A stretch of 64,000 nucleotides of DNA from Diabrotica undecimpunctata (taxonomy: Eukaryota; Arthropoda; Insecta; Coleoptera; Chrysomelidae): the NCBI RefSeq assembly GCF_040954645.1, contig NC_092806.1:79047141-79111140 (forward strand). Direction: 5' to 3'. Position numbers and translations under genes: made by a program. Of the stretch, positions 32,554 to 44,198 are shown in pieces. Every line of letters starts with the position of its first letter. The stretch's first letter is position 1. The notes under the pieces are model-generated. The model searched no databases and had not been told where the DNA came from. It saw nothing but the letters and a program-made list of their open reading frames with translations.

Positions 32554-34321
32554 TCACAATTTGTATTTAAAGATCTTTTTTTTATAAATGATTACATAAT
32601 CATATTCTTCTAGTTTCAAGCGCCATCTTACTAGTTTGGAGTTGGGATCTTTCAATGAAAATAACCACTGTAGTGGTTTATGATCAGTAATAATAGTAAA
32701 GCGTCGTCCAAATAAATACGAGCGAAAATATTTGACAGCCCATACTATTGCCAGTAACTCTTTCTCAATTGTCTTTCTCAATTGTTGGGTAATTGATTTC
32801 TCAGTTGTTCAAAGTTCTGCTTGCATAAGCAATTGGCAAGATCCAATCTTTCCTTGACTAAGTACGGCTCCTAGCGCAAAATTACTAGCATCTGTAGTGA
32901 GATTGAAAGGACGGGAGAAGTCAGGATACTGTAATATGGGTTCGTTTATGAGAAGTTGTTTACAAGTTTCAAAACATTTAATGTAATCTGAATCACTTAT
33001 ATTAATTTCAGCATTTTTCTTTAGGCGAGTAATTAGTGGTTTAGTAAGTTTAGAAAAATGTTTAATAAATTTTCTATAGTAACCTAAAAGTCCTAAAAAT
33101 CCTTTTAATTGTTTAGTATTTTTGGGTATTGGAAAATTTTTTATAGCTTTTATTTTGTCTGGGTTCGGCTTAACACCTTCTGGCGTTACGATGTGACCTA
33201 AATATGCTACTTCTTTCATTAAAAACTCAGATTTATCTATTTGAATTTTGGAATTTGATTCTCTTAATCTTTGAAATACTTCTTTTAAATTAACTAGATG
33301 CTCCTGTAGACTTGTATTAAATATAATTATATCGTCAAGATAAACCAAACATTTTTCATTTTGTATACCTTCTAGGATATTATCCATAACCCGTTGGAAT
33401 GTTGCTGGGGCGTTACGGAGTCCGAAAGGCATTCGCAAAAATTCGTAGTGACCATAATGCAGTTTTTTGAATGTCGCTTTCATCCATCTCGATTTGATGA
33501 AACCCTGAAGCGAGATCGAGTGACGTAAAGTATTGACACCGTCCAAGTTTATCCAATAGGTCACTAATGTTAGGTAAAGGGTATCTATCACCAAGTGTGA
33601 TAGCATTAAGACGTCGATAATCTATTACGACTCTAAACTTAGATTTCTTGGAGGCGTCCATTTTTTTTGGGACCACCCATATAGGAGAGGACCAAGGGGA
33701 ATCCGAAGGTCTAATAATATCTTGATCCAGCAGGTTCTGGATTTGATTTTGCACTTCCTTCCTATAAATTTCTGGATATCTATAGGATTTTGAATATACT
33801 GGTATATCGTTTGTTGTTTTTATTGTATGTTTAATTTTATTAGTAAAAGTTAATTGGTTACCTTCGACATGGAAGATATCGGAATATTCTATTATTAACT
33901 TTAATATTGAATTTTTTTCCTCAAAATTCATATGATCTGTTCGAACTTTAGAAATATCGAATTTGAATTCTTCAGCATTTATGGAATTAAAATTTGGATT
34001 TAAAATTTGTTCGTATTCAGCTAACTTTTCCACCGTGATTGGGGAAGTTACATCCAATTTAAAATAAGATTCAGAAGAATTCAAAATCGTGCAAATAGCC
34101 TTATTGTTTTCAGCCATCGTAAGGCATTCCGGAATTTCTAATTTACCGATTTGTGTATATGGTATAATTACATCGCCATTTTTTATATTTCCAACATTTA
34201 AACTGATAACTTGCTCGGTTCGTGGCGGCACTACTATACAATTCGTATTGCCACTATTCCCGGCTTTATAATAATTTAATTTTATCTTACTATGCGAAGT
34301 AATTAAAACGTTATTGGCCAA
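32554..34321 (-). pseudogene. Gypsy pol: reverse transcriptase and RNase H, frameshifted
   Basis: 34321-33413: a lead-in region, then RT fingers ([20 protein letters not shown]) and motif A ([15 protein letters not shown]). A frameshift near 33470 leads to 33500-32809 with [29 protein letters not shown] (catalytic YLDD), the thumb, and the start of RNase H (LTTDASNFALGAVLSQ). Another disruption near 32790, beside a short tandem duplication (ATTGAGAAAGACA twice), separates it from 32781-32554 with [20 protein letters not shown] and [11 protein letters not shown]. These are standard Ty3/gypsy landmarks in order. Confidence 0.93.
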
Positions 34322-34359
34322 ATCAATTTTTGCATTTAATTTTTTTAAATTATCGAGGC

Positions 34360-34632
34360 CTAATAAGTTAATAAGCAGTGAAAATAGTCATGGAATTTAA
34401 AAATGCAATAACTTAAATTTAATTTATTTTTAGTATTAAAAATTTTTGATAAGGGAATTTCAGTATAGTAATTTTCCTGTTTTGCTCCAAGTGCTGTTGA
34501 AATTTGAAAGGGTTTACGAAAAATTGAATTTTTAAAATATTTTTCAGCGACTTCTGGGGTTACAAACGATTTTGTGCTCCCAGTGTCTATTAGTACTTTA
34601 AGATTATGCTCAGGAAATACAATGTACGGCAA
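34360..34632 (-). pseudogene. Gypsy aspartic protease
   Basis: Contains KVLIDTGSTKSFVTPEVAEK, the catalytic DTG loop of a retroviral-type protease, followed by the beta-hairpin region. It is separated from the RT frame by a frameshift/stop near 34330-34360 and lies just after gag. It would process the Gag-Pol polyprotein. Confidence 0.85.
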
Positions 34633-34676
34633 TTCACTTTCGTTATTTATCAGATTTAAAAGTTCAACTTGAGTAA

Positions 34677-35615
34677 TTATGGATTTTCCGAGGCTTTGTT
34701 CTCTAAAAAATGATTCTCATTAGTTAATTCAACTTCCTCGGTATCGCCAATATTATGTAGCTCCTCAGCTATGATATTTTGTGGTTGACTTGAAAATGTA
34801 TTATTGAAGCGTCTTTGATTTCCAAAATTTGTTGGTCTAAAAGTATTTTGACTAGTGGTACTCATTGGAGTTGGGGTTTGAAATCTTTGATTTGGATTTG
34901 ATTTAAAGACATTACTACTTCTGTTATTTGTAAAAATATTAGTTCCTCTGTTATTATTTGAAAAAGAGGTTGATGCTAATGGTTGTCTTGTTGTTTGTTG
35001 AAATTATGTGGAGTTTGTTATAGGTGGGGCTTGAATTCTTTGTTTGCCTAAATTGTGAAGAATTATTTTCATTTAAATAAATTTGAAAATCGTTAGTTAA
35101 AATACTTAGTGCAGAATTTAAATCCTTAGGGTTTTTAGTTCGCATGAAGGTGCCAAGTGGTTCTTTTAGATCACGTAATAATTCTCGTAGGGCTAAATTC
35201 CTAAAATAGTTTGACAAAATTAAGAACTCTTGGTCATTAGAACGTGTAGTAATTAAAGATATTTGTAAATTCAAAAGAATTCAAAGAAGGTTTCATTATT
35301 TTGCTTGAATTCTGACATTTCTATACTAAGAGTATAAATATCTCTTTTATCAGCGTATGTATTTAGCAAGGCCTCTTTAAGATCTTGCCAGGTCCTAACT
35401 ACACATGCTGAAATGTTAATAGCAGCTTCACCTTTTACTTTTGCTAATATGCTAGACATAAGGTATTCATTCTGAAAATCATCTGAATCAACTGTATTAT
35501 AAAATTTATTAATCAATTTTTCACAGATTTCCACGAATCTAGAAAGTAATGTATTTTCTCCGTGGAAATCTGGAATCATGTCAAGATATTCCTTTTTTAA
35601 TTGTGTGATTGCCAT
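34677..35615 (-). pseudogene. Gypsy gag, broken into three frames
   Basis: Starts with ATG at 35615 (MAITQLKKEYLDMIPDFHGE), the layout of 17.6/297-type Gag proteins: a capsid-like helical segment to 35271, continued in other frames at 35274-34954 (LRELLRDLKEPLGTFMRTKNPKDL) and 34865-34677 (an Asn/Gln-rich tail). No CCHC knuckle is seen, which is usual for errantivirus Gag. Frameshifts near 35275 and 34960. Confidence 0.85.
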
Positions 35616-35987
35616 TTTTCTTTTATTTTTTAAGTAAAAATTTTAATTAGAAGTACGATTATTTATTAAGAAGGAATTAGAACAAAAATTATCTTTAATA
35701 GGGAGTTTTGAGTCAGAATATGAGTCTGATGAATCAAAATTTATTAGAATTTTACGCTCCCTATACGACATAAGCACTTACCAGAGCAGAATTCTCTACT
35801 CCATGTAAGCTGGTTCACTCAGAAGGTTTGACTAGGCAGGTATCTTCGATATTCACTCGAAAAGTCCACTTAACACGATTCCTGTTATAAAGGGCTACTT
35901 AATCCACCCACAGGAATATAACACTTCCGATTTAATGTCAATAAATCGTTGAAACGAACCGAATTTATATTCCTTAAACCCGTTTGA

Positions 35988-36007
35988 CCTAGATACTGAC
36001 TGCGCCA
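35988..36007 (-). promoter_or_regulatory. Primer-binding site of the gypsy element
   Basis: TGGCGCAGTCAGTATCTAGG directly follows the 5' LTR on the minus strand. It begins TGG, complementary to a tRNA CCA end; this TGGCGCAGTC form is typical of errantivirus PBSs. It overlaps the LTR end by one T. Confidence 0.75.
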
Positions 36008-36237
36008 CTCAAATTTGTGGATGCCAAAAGTCATTTTTTAAAAAAGAATTTTAGAGCTAAAACGACTAATTACAATAAAATCAGATTCTAAACTGAATAA
36101 AATATTAGTTAAAATAAAACATATACAGTTGCAATAATACAATTCGCAATATTACAAAACATAGCGTCAGCACTCCTAAGTTCAAAACACTCCTAAGTCC
36201 ATGGCCTGAATAAACCCATAGGCGTCGCTCTATAACT
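36007..36237 (-). repeat. Gypsy element 5' LTR
   Basis: Same ends as the 3' LTR (AGTTATAGAGCG at 36237; AAATTTGAGT at 36007), but 24 bp shorter through small deletions. The AGTTA start is typical of errantiviruses. Confidence 0.9.
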
Positions 36238-36241
36238 TTTG

Positions 36242-36243
<2 letters not shown>

Positions 36244-36291
<48 letters not shown>
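36244..36291. repeat. (TA)n microsatellite between two gypsy elements
   Basis: TA array separating the env-bearing gypsy LTR from the end of the family B LTR. Confidence 0.95.
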
Positions 36292-36295
<4 letters not shown>

Positions 36296-37633
36296 GTAAT
36301 ATTAAAAGTCAGAGTTGCGCCAAGCAATTAATTAGCTAATTAATTAATTAATTAAACTTATTTAAATGATGCAATTATGATTTTATCACACTATTTAATT
36401 CTCTTATCTCAGGGTTATATTCGTGCTTCAATATCTATGCTTTACATATGATAGGTAAGGTCTAAGGAATGCCGGAATATTAAACACATCTGATACAAAA
36501 TTATATATTGAAATAAAATTCACACTCAAATATCTTCAACAAAAAATATCTCGTATAATGATTATCAAAATTTTGTTCTACGTACGTGAACCTTTAAAAA
36601 TTAATGTTATGTACTATTAAAATTAAAATTTCAAAACAAAATTGTTGTTCTATATCTCCTGATAAATATTTCTATCTTTTCTGAAGCAATTAAAAAAAGC
36701 TTTGTTGATAAAGAAAAACTGACGAATGGTAAAAAAAAACTATCTCTCTGATGATGAGTTGTCCAAATCCTTGTGCCTTGTAGCCTACACTATCTATTCT
36801 TAGCAGTTCCCTAGGGAATTAGCAATCTCACAACAAATTATTGCGAGCCTCTCGTGTTCAATGATCTTTCAGATGCACGTATCGTTCAAAAAGATGCTAG
36901 CCTCTTCTCCTCTCAATAAACTGAATCTCTCGTTCCGGCCTGAACAGTGACTCTTGGAATATATAAGTAGAAAAGTATAACTTACAATATTTTTCTAGAT
37001 CAGCTTCCGTCAGATACACTAACTCCAAGAAAACTCACAAACATTCACTTCTAATGCTTACTATCACTTGGGAACCACCAGAGAACAACGACTGTTCGCC
37101 TTGCACCTTTGGAAAACAACTGATTATCTTTTTTCTCTTAAAATCCAGCTAAACTCTCATTCCTACATAAATATCCCACTTTTTCCACCCTCCGCCAATC
37201 AAAGTTCGTCATATTTATCCCCATCTACCATTTAGATAACCAACAACAATTTTACCAACAATTATAACTTTCCTAAAAACTATTAACATGCTAATCGTTT
37301 CTACAAATTCTTAAAAACTAACGGAGAATTATACATTTTAAATATTTCGATTCTATTGTCTTATTCACCGTATCGGCGTACAAGTCTATTTGGAAAATCC
37401 ATTCGCATTGTTTCATTATTTCACTATGTTCACTCAAATATATTTTACAAAGAAAATAATTTATGCATATCTTAAATTTTGTTTACTACAGGTAATTCAA
37501 AGATAATGGACTTTCATTTGTTCGAAATATCTTTTATAGTTTATCAGTTGAAATATTTTGAATTATTATATTTTATACTTTGAAATATTAAGAGCAAACC
37601 AATATTATTTTCAATTTTACATAGCATAAGAAC
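36292..37633 (-). repeat. Gypsy family B 3' LTR (older copy)
   Basis: Minus-strand relative of the LTRs at 49501-50915 and 53858-55275, sharing for example the start TATGTAAAAT..AAAATATTGGTTTG, AGGTAAGGTC near 36455 and the TTGCGCCAAGCAATTAATTAG end. Diverged by many substitutions, so this copy is much older than the 49.5-55.3 kb one. The polypurine tract region GGCGGGGA precedes it. Confidence 0.88.
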
Positions 37634-37725
37634 TCCCCGCCATTTGATTTGCCGAAAACTCTTTGTTAATTTTTTTAATGACATAAGTTTTCTAGGACCA
37701 AATTTTTTCACTATGTTATTAAAAT

Positions 37726-38520
37726 CTACTCATGATACTGATATATGTCGTGAATGTTAAAAATACCCCGTATATTGCCTGTCTCTATGTGCGCTAATTC
37801 ATAACTATTTACCCCATTTTCCGTATTGACCCTATATGGACCTTCAAATACCGGCATCAATTTAGCACAAATACCATTTTGTAAATTCGACACCCTCAGT
37901 GCCCTCACTAAGACTTTATTTCCTTTCTGGAATGTGATCGGCCTTCTTCTTCGATTCCTCTCTTGCCTTTGGAGATATTTCTCTCCACTTCGTCTCAATC
38001 TTCTTTGAACCATCTCGGTCACTTCTTCGTATTGTCTGGGGCCGGTGTCTTCCCACGGTCTTGTAGGCATTGTTCCTTTCATTATATATAAAGACGTCTC
38101 TTTGGTAACCGTATTCGGTGCACAGTTCAAATACGTCTCGATCTCAAACACTTTTCTGTCCCAATGTCGATGATGTTCTTCAGCAGCAATTCGTAGAAAT
38201 TTTGTGACTTCTTGTATAAAACGCTCCGAAGGGTTGCTCTGTGGATGGCGGATGCTTATAAATTTTGTATTGATGCCTCTCTCTCTTAACTCCCCTTTAA
38301 AGCGTTCGTTCCTAAAGTATGTCGCATTGTCCAATAAAATGTTGTCTGGTCTTCCCACTGTTTCTGTAAAATCGTCTATCTTCCGAAGTATTTCAATTCC
38401 TTTCGTGGTTCGACATGCGTACAATTTAACATATTTTGAGAAAAGACCCACCATAACTAGTATGTGTTTATTCCTCTGTGTTGTTGGTATCAAGTCGCTT
38501 AACATATCAATGGCGACAAT
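37726..38520 (-). pseudogene. Gypsy family B integrase core and C-terminus
   Basis: Open from about 38520 to the stop at 37726. The catalytic triad can be followed: VAIDMLSDLIP (first Asp), ILLDNATYFRNERF (second Asp) and HPQSNPSERFIQEV (Glu). The C-terminal domain has KGNKVLVRALRVSN and FEGPYRVN, and ends GIFNIHDIYQYHE. This piece itself is intact; the join to the zinc domain is interrupted near 38595-38505. Confidence 0.9.
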
Positions 38521-38559
38521 ATCCAGTTTCTTCCGCGCTACGACGTTTTTTGTGACGTT

Positions 38560-39590
38560 TTCGTTTTTGAAGTTCCTACTTTTACACTTCTGATATTATG
38601 TCACACAATTTCGAGTCACCTCTTTGGCTATTGTATAGTCCTGTCGACAAATATAGTTCTCCCTGAACATAAGCCACACCTTCCTGCTTCCAATATGTCC
38701 GTTGTCACAGTGTAACTTTAAAAAAACTTCTTTTGCCATCTGCTCCGTGATTACATATAGTTCTTTATCATCGACCCTCTTAAAATATAAGTTATCTTCT
38801 TGTTCAGCCCTTTGCTTTTCTCTTTCATCCAATTCTTCCTGATTTTCCCTGATCTGAGCCAAAGAAAATAAGCATGCTTCTTCTCTCATTATGTTCATGC
38901 CGACGTGGAGAGTTTTGTTATCCTCTTTGCGGAATTGTTCATCTCTCGTCAACGCATCTGCCAAGATATTTTCAGTTCCTTTGATATATTTAAATTCAAA
39001 ATTATACTCTTGAAGTAAAAGAATGCCCCTATAAATTCTGTTATTTACCAGCCTATTTTTCATTATGTGTACCAACGCTGCATGGTCTGTTTCAATGGTG
39101 AATTTTGCCCCAAGTAGGTAAAAACGTAATTTATTTACACAAAATAATACACTTTCAAACTCTAATTCAGTGACGCTGTATTTTCTCTCATACGTTTTGG
39201 TTACACGGGAGACAAAACAGATTGGCACCTCTATATCGTCTTGGATCTGTGATAACACCCCTGCGAATTTTTTTATGGAAGCATCGGTCCTGAGAATGAA
39301 AGGTTGATCATATCTTGGATGGTGTACTCTTACAGCTGTGGAAAACGATCCTTTTAAATTTTTGAAAGCATTTCTTGTTCAGTTCTCCATTTCCACCTGA
39401 CATTTATCTTAAGTAATGCTATTAACGGTATTTCTTTTATGCTGATGTCTGGTATCAGCTTTTTGAAATAGTTTACCATTCCTAAAAATACCCACAAAGT
39501 TTTTAAATTGGTTGGCCTAGGGTAGTTATTTATGACTTCGATTCTACCTTCTGCAAGACCTAATTTGAATCCTAAATACAGTATTTCTTT
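38560..39590 (-). pseudogene. Gypsy family B RT connection, RNase H and integrase zinc domain
   Basis: 39590-39260 reads in shifting frames (GFLG-like LGMVNYFKKLIPDIS, then KNSQG...). 39258-38596 is open: CFVSRVTKTYERKYSVTELE, FTIETDHAALVHIM (RNase H), ILADALTRDE (RNase H end), a charged spacer, then LHCDNGHIGSRKVW ... YTIAKEVTRNC, the zinc domain of integrase, which is broken before its last Cys. Several frame changes inactivate this part. Confidence 0.85.
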
Positions 39591-40214
39591 TTAGAAAAAC
39601 TGACACTTTTGAATATTTAATTTTAATCCCGCTTGATCAAGTTCTTCGAGAACAGTATGAATATGTCGTAGATGGCTTGTTAAATCTGGTGAGAAAATTA
39701 ATAAATCATCTATGTAATGTACAACAAATTCTCCATGCCTATTTAGGATTGTGTGTAATGCGCGAACCAAAGCAGCGCATGCACTCTGTAGTCCAAATGG
39801 TACCACCCTAAATCGGTACACCACTCCGTCGATAGAAAAAGCAGTATAATTTCGACACTTTTCTGCCAAAGGTATTAAACAAAAACTGTGTTTCAAATCG
39901 ATTTTGGAGAAAATGTGTGATCCTGTGATTCGTCCAAATATGGCTTCGATGTTCAAAGGCGCTTCGTATTGAGCGATTGTGTGCGAATTAATGTTTCTTG
40001 TATCTAAACATAATCGCACATCACCCCTCGATTTCTTCACGCATACTATCGGGTTAATATATGGAGAGTAACATCTTTCAATCACCTTGTCTTTGATCAT
40101 ATTTTCAATTTCCTGTCCGACGATTTGCCTGTATTTATACGGGATTGGATATGTTTTCGATTTAAAATTTTCCAAGTTTTTAACTTTAAAGGAATGTTCA
40201 TAATTTTTAGCCAC
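39591..40214 (-). pseudogene. Gypsy family B reverse transcriptase palm
   Basis: Contains YPIPYKYRQIVGQEIENM, a lead-in typical of gypsy RTs, DTRNINSHTIAQYEAPL, FSKIDLKHSFCLIPL (motif A), VVPFGLQSACAALVRAL and HYIDDLLIFSP (catalytic YIDD). Open throughout, with a stop at 39591 where the thumb should continue (NIQKCQFF*). Confidence 0.92.
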
Positions 40215-41150
40215 TCAGCTTTCTTCATTAATAAGATCTCCATAATTTTATAAAATCTTATGTATTTCCTTTTCCATGTTTTCTCCACATTTTATTTTTT
40301 TTATCCTCATTTTGTTCACATGTGTTCACTGTCCATAATATTTCTTCACAAAATTTTGTATTCTCGTCCATAATTGCCATTTCTTCTCTGTCCTCATCCT
40401 TTATTTCTTCTTCTGTTTTTTCTCTATCTTCAATTTCCATTTGGTATTCCGAGCACCACGTTTATACTCCTTTCCTTTTTCATATGATAACTTCCTTTTC
40501 TTCCGGCTTCCTTTCTGTTTTATCGTCGGCTGCCAACAATTCTTATGTACCTTCTATTTCCTGTTTTTCTCTTGTCTCCACCTTGTTTTCTTGCTTTCTT
40601 TTCGAACTCTTCTTCTTTTTATTCCTTCTGTTTTTCTTTTCAGATTGATTTTTTTCTTGCACTTTCGGTTTATCCTCTACCGTCATATTGATTTCTTTAT
40701 GTTTTTCCTGTTCATTTATCCTTTCAATTTTTTTTTCTATCTGTTTCCTTCTCTTCTTCTGTGTTGTCTGGTTCTGCTCTGATTTCCAGTTTATTTTCCG
40801 AAAAATTAATGGTGATATGTTTTTCACTCAATTCATCAATTCCCGCTATCATATCATAATTTAAATCTTCGATCACCACACATTGCATAATATAGAATTG
40901 GTCTCCCACTCTGATCCGTACTCCCAAACCTTCGTTTACTGTAGTCAATTTTTTATTGTTTGCACCCACTAAAGCAACCCTAGGAATCTTATACACAAAT
41001 CTGTCCAAATTTAATTCTTTTACTAGTTTTATTGATTAACGATATCTCCGATCCAGAATCAATCAAAATTTTAATCGCTTTATGTTTTATAAAGGCATCT
41101 AAAAATATTAGATTGGAATTAGAATTTTGTCTTTCGTTTCCCGCCAACTG
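40215..41150 (-). pseudogene. Gypsy family B protease and charged linker
   Basis: Protease-like sequence near 41060 (ILIDSGSEISLINK, the DSG loop), then the open segment 41008-40724 (DRFVYKIPRVALVGANNKKL ... MIAGIDELSEKHITINFSEN), then Lys/Glu-rich low-complexity coding (40827-40543 and 40440-40258) with frame changes. The parallel part of the copy at 51315-53762 is uninterrupted, which shows that these breaks are secondary. Confidence 0.8.
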
Positions 41151-41212
41151 TATAAACTCTCTCGGGTGACAAAATATACCGGAGAGTTTTTTACTTTTGT
41201 TTAGTGGATGCT

Positions 41213-42388
41213 TTATTGAAAATTCTGTCTGGATTCATTGCATACATCTTCTTCCTCGTTTTCTACTCCTACATGATTCATCTCCCTTCTATTTTGTCGT
41301 TGGAAGCTCTGATTATTTCTACCGTCCCTTTGTTCGTTCGTATTCCTATTCGGAGGATTTTGTGCAGCTCTGTTCCTGTTGTGATTTTCATATGTTCTAT
41401 TTTGTGTGTCATTCCGGTTATCATAATTTTGTTGTCTAGTGTAATTGTGGTATTCTCTTGGCCTATATTCATTTGTTGATCGGGGATGTCGTTTTCTCTG
41501 GTCATAATTTGCTTGGTACCTCCTTTTCGGTCCATTGTATTGGTCATGTTGTCTTCTGTTTCTCATTTCTCTTCTTTTCGCTTCTTTTAATTGAAGGAAT
41601 TGGCACAAACTATCAATATCTTAATAGTTTTTTAAAATCACGTGATCCTCCAACGTTTCTTCGAAATGTCTGCTTATCATTTCTACCAGTTGTTCGGTAG
41701 AGTATTTGTAATCTAGATATTTTGAATTGTTATATATCTGCAAAGCATATCTTTCTTCAGATATTCCCATTTTCTCGTGATATTTTCCATTCTGTAGCTC
41801 TTGGTTGATTTCCCTCTGTTTATTTTTCCCCCAGAAATAATTGAGAAATTTATTTTCGAAATCTGTCCAATTTTCAAACTCATCTTCTTTGCTTTCATAC
41901 CATAACGCTGCTTCTTCTTCCAGATGGTTTCTAATTGTTTCTTTGCAATCGTCAAAATATCTAACATGTTGCAATTTAGTTTTTAAATGTTTAACAAATG
42001 GTACTGGATGTGTCGTTCTAATGTCCCCGCCAAATTGTACTTTCGCCTCGCTTGTGCTATGGATGATAATTTCTTTTCTCTTTCCTCCTGTTTGTTGTTT
42101 TATTTCTGCAATATGTTTTTCATTTTGCTTTAATCTCCATTCTACTTCTCTCCTGTCTTCTTGTAGCGCACTTTCAAAGTTTTCTTTTAAATGTTCTAAT
42201 TTCATCTTTTGCACAGTCTTAATATCCTTCATTTTAGTTTCTATTTCTTCTCTCTGCATCTCTAGTTCCTTTTTCTGGCAATTTCGTATCTCCTTCATTG
42301 TATTTTGGAGATCTTTAATCTCTGTCTCTTGTTTTGCATTCTTTAGGGTTTTTTCTTCTATCTGTTGTATCAGATCTTTCTTTAATTT
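41213..42388 (-). pseudogene. Gypsy family B gag, N-terminus missing, one stop
   Basis: Open from about 42388 (KKDLIQQIEEKT) through a coiled-coil region and a capsid-like part (EAALWYESKEDEFENWTDFE, SEERYALQIYNNSKYLDYKY). A TAA at about 41620 replaces the Gln of NYQDIDSLCQF; the same frame continues to 41213 with an Arg/Asn/Gln-rich tail and no CCHC. It ends ...SRQNFQ and the protease frame then starts in a different register, so gag and pol were separate frames here. Confidence 0.87.
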
Positions 42389-42454
42389 AAATTATTTAAA
42401 ATAAAGTTGTTATCTACCTGTTTTCATTATTTTAAGTAAATTTCTCAAACAAAT

Positions 42455-42464
42455 TAAACCTTCG
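42455..42464 (+). repeat. Left target-site duplication of the 42.5-47.9 kb LINE
   Basis: TAAACCTTCG, repeated exactly at 47939-47948 directly after the LINE poly(A). It defines the insertion limits. Confidence 0.8.
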
Positions 42465-42838
42465 GAGTCCGGCCCCGATATCTAGCAGATCATACAGCTT
42501 TATATCGGTTCTGACAAATTTGTTAATTACTGGTAGTTAAAATTAAAAATATAATTTAATTTTTATACTGTTTGCAACTTAAAGTTAAATCTGACAGTGT
42601 ACTGAAAATCGTAGAATTCTGTGAGTACAAAACTGCATTATTAATAACCTTAAAATCAGAAGTTTAAAAGGCAAAATATTTTATCTATTTCAATTTAACT
42701 TATCGATTATCGACAACAACTTTTTACTGGCTCTTGCTTCAAACAAGTAATTAGGCTAGGCTGCTGTTCAATTTTATTAAGTGGCCAGGTCCGGCTTCAG
42801 ATCTTCTATGCCAATGTACGTAAATTCTCAGCGGGAAG

Positions 42839-44155
42839 ATGGATGAACCGGAATCAGCTACTACCTCACGAAATATACCCACTACGTCACATATATCTTA
42901 CTCCAATACATTAAACAGTTTCAAATATCCTTCAAAAGACCAAGGTATTATACTTTCAACCATACAAGGAATAAAAGTTTTCGAATATATAAAAGCTGTT
43001 GGATCAATAGTACAGCCCAAAAATGTTGTTTGGGCATCCAAAATAGCAAACAACCGCATCTACATCTACCTCTCCTCTAAATATGTAGTTGATCAATTTC
43101 TTAGCTCACACAAATATATAAATAGTGATGGTAACCAGATTGAAGTAAGAAGACTTATAACCCCTGCCCACAGACTCATCATATCTAATGTATGTCCTAC
43201 TATAGCTAATAGCATAATTGAAGAGCACTTAAAAACTATGGGTATAAAATCCGCCTCCAACATGACGTTTCTACGAGTAGGCATGCAAGACTCAGAATAC
43301 AGCCAAATACTCAGCTTTAGGAGGCAAATGTTCATAAGTCTTTTAGAAAATGCATCAATTCCTGACTCATTTCTAATCTCATTCGACAATACATCATATC
43401 GACTATACATTTCCATAGATGGTTTAAACTGCTCCAGATGCAAGAATATCGGACGTCACGATTCTGACTGTCCTTCTTTATCATCATCAAGCAACTCAAT
43501 TAATCAAATGGAAACTGACCATTACGTGAATATACATAACTCTACCAATGAAAAATATAATCAGCTACAAGATCAACCACGAAACCAATACCAAGAAGAT
43601 ACCGAAACATTAATGGAACCAGAACCCAATACCATACAAAATCACGCATCAGCTACAAAGGACCAAACCACTTCCTCACAAACAAACAATGAATTACAAA
43701 TCTTGAATCAACCAAAAATATTCCAAGATAATTCCTTAGTAATTGAAAGCGATAGAAAAACCACTGAAATTACTCCTGCAACTAAAAGACAAATATCCTC
43801 TCCTGAAATTCTTGAAAATGACCTACCTCCTCCCGATACTCAAAAACCTACAAAAAAGCCTAAAACCCAAGAAGATATTCCAATTATTCTAAATCAAATT
43901 AAAGAAAAAATTGAAAATAGAAACCCTTCCTTTACACTTACTTTTCATGAAATATGTGATTTTCTGGCAAATTCCCTTCACTCAAAACATCCTGAACACA
44001 TTGTTAAAAATTATTCAAATGAAAGCCAAGAAATAAAAGAAATTTTAAACTTTATATATTCTCAAATACAAAATAAAACTTTAAAAAACAATATCACCAG
44101 ATTGAAGAAGAAACTGCTTCTCAACAGTCCTTCTTCTACTGACGAAACTGACTAA
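42839..44155 (+). CDS. LINE ORF1 protein (RNA-binding, CCHC-like)
   Basis: A 438-codon frame from ATG 42839 to TGA-free stop at 44153-44155. Residues about 20-200 form a region typical of LINE ORF1 proteins (GIKVFEYIKAVGSIV, VRRLITPAHRLIISNV). A zinc knuckle-like CSRCKNIGRHDSDC follows near residue 197, and then a Pro/Thr/Gln-rich low-complexity part with a basic PTKKPKT and a helical C-terminus. The product would coat LINE RNA and help target entry. Only one knuckle is seen, against three in the ORF1 at 55550. The frame is open although ORF2 is dead. An alternative is a host gag-like gene, which the flanking ORF2 and TSD argue against. Confidence 0.85.
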   Translation: MDEPESATTSRNIPTTSHISYSNTLNSFKYPSKDQGIILSTIQGIKVFEYIKAVGSIVQPKNVVWASKIANNRIYIYLSSKYVVDQFLSSHKYINSDGNQIEVRRLITPAHRLIISNVCPTIANSIIEEHLKTMGIKSASNMTFLRVGMQDSEYSQILSFRRQMFISLLENASIPDSFLISFDNTSYRLYISIDGLNCSRCKNIGRHDSDCPSLSSSSNSINQMETDHYVNIHNSTNEKYNQLQDQPRNQYQEDTETLMEPEPNTIQNHASATKDQTTSSQTNNELQILNQPKIFQDNSLVIESDRKTTEITPATKRQISSPEILENDLPPPDTQKPTKKPKTQEDIPIILNQIKEKIENRNPSFTLTFHEICDFLANSLHSKHPEHIVKNYSNESQEIKEILNFIYSQIQNKTLKNNITRLKKKLLLNSPSSTDETD

Positions 44156-44198
44156 GAATCAAGTTCTCAACAATAAATAGTTAACATATAAAGAGTTA

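Larger units (their letters stand above)
36292..42388 (-). mobile_element. Gypsy family B element, 5'-truncated
   Basis: Reading leftwards: gag (truncated N-terminus), protease, Lys/Glu-rich linker, RT, RNase H, integrase, PPT and 3' LTR (36292-37633). The 5' LTR, leader and gag N-terminus are missing; homology to the copy at 49501-55275 ends near 42388. No env. It is the only copy in the window that retains family B pol. Confidence 0.9.
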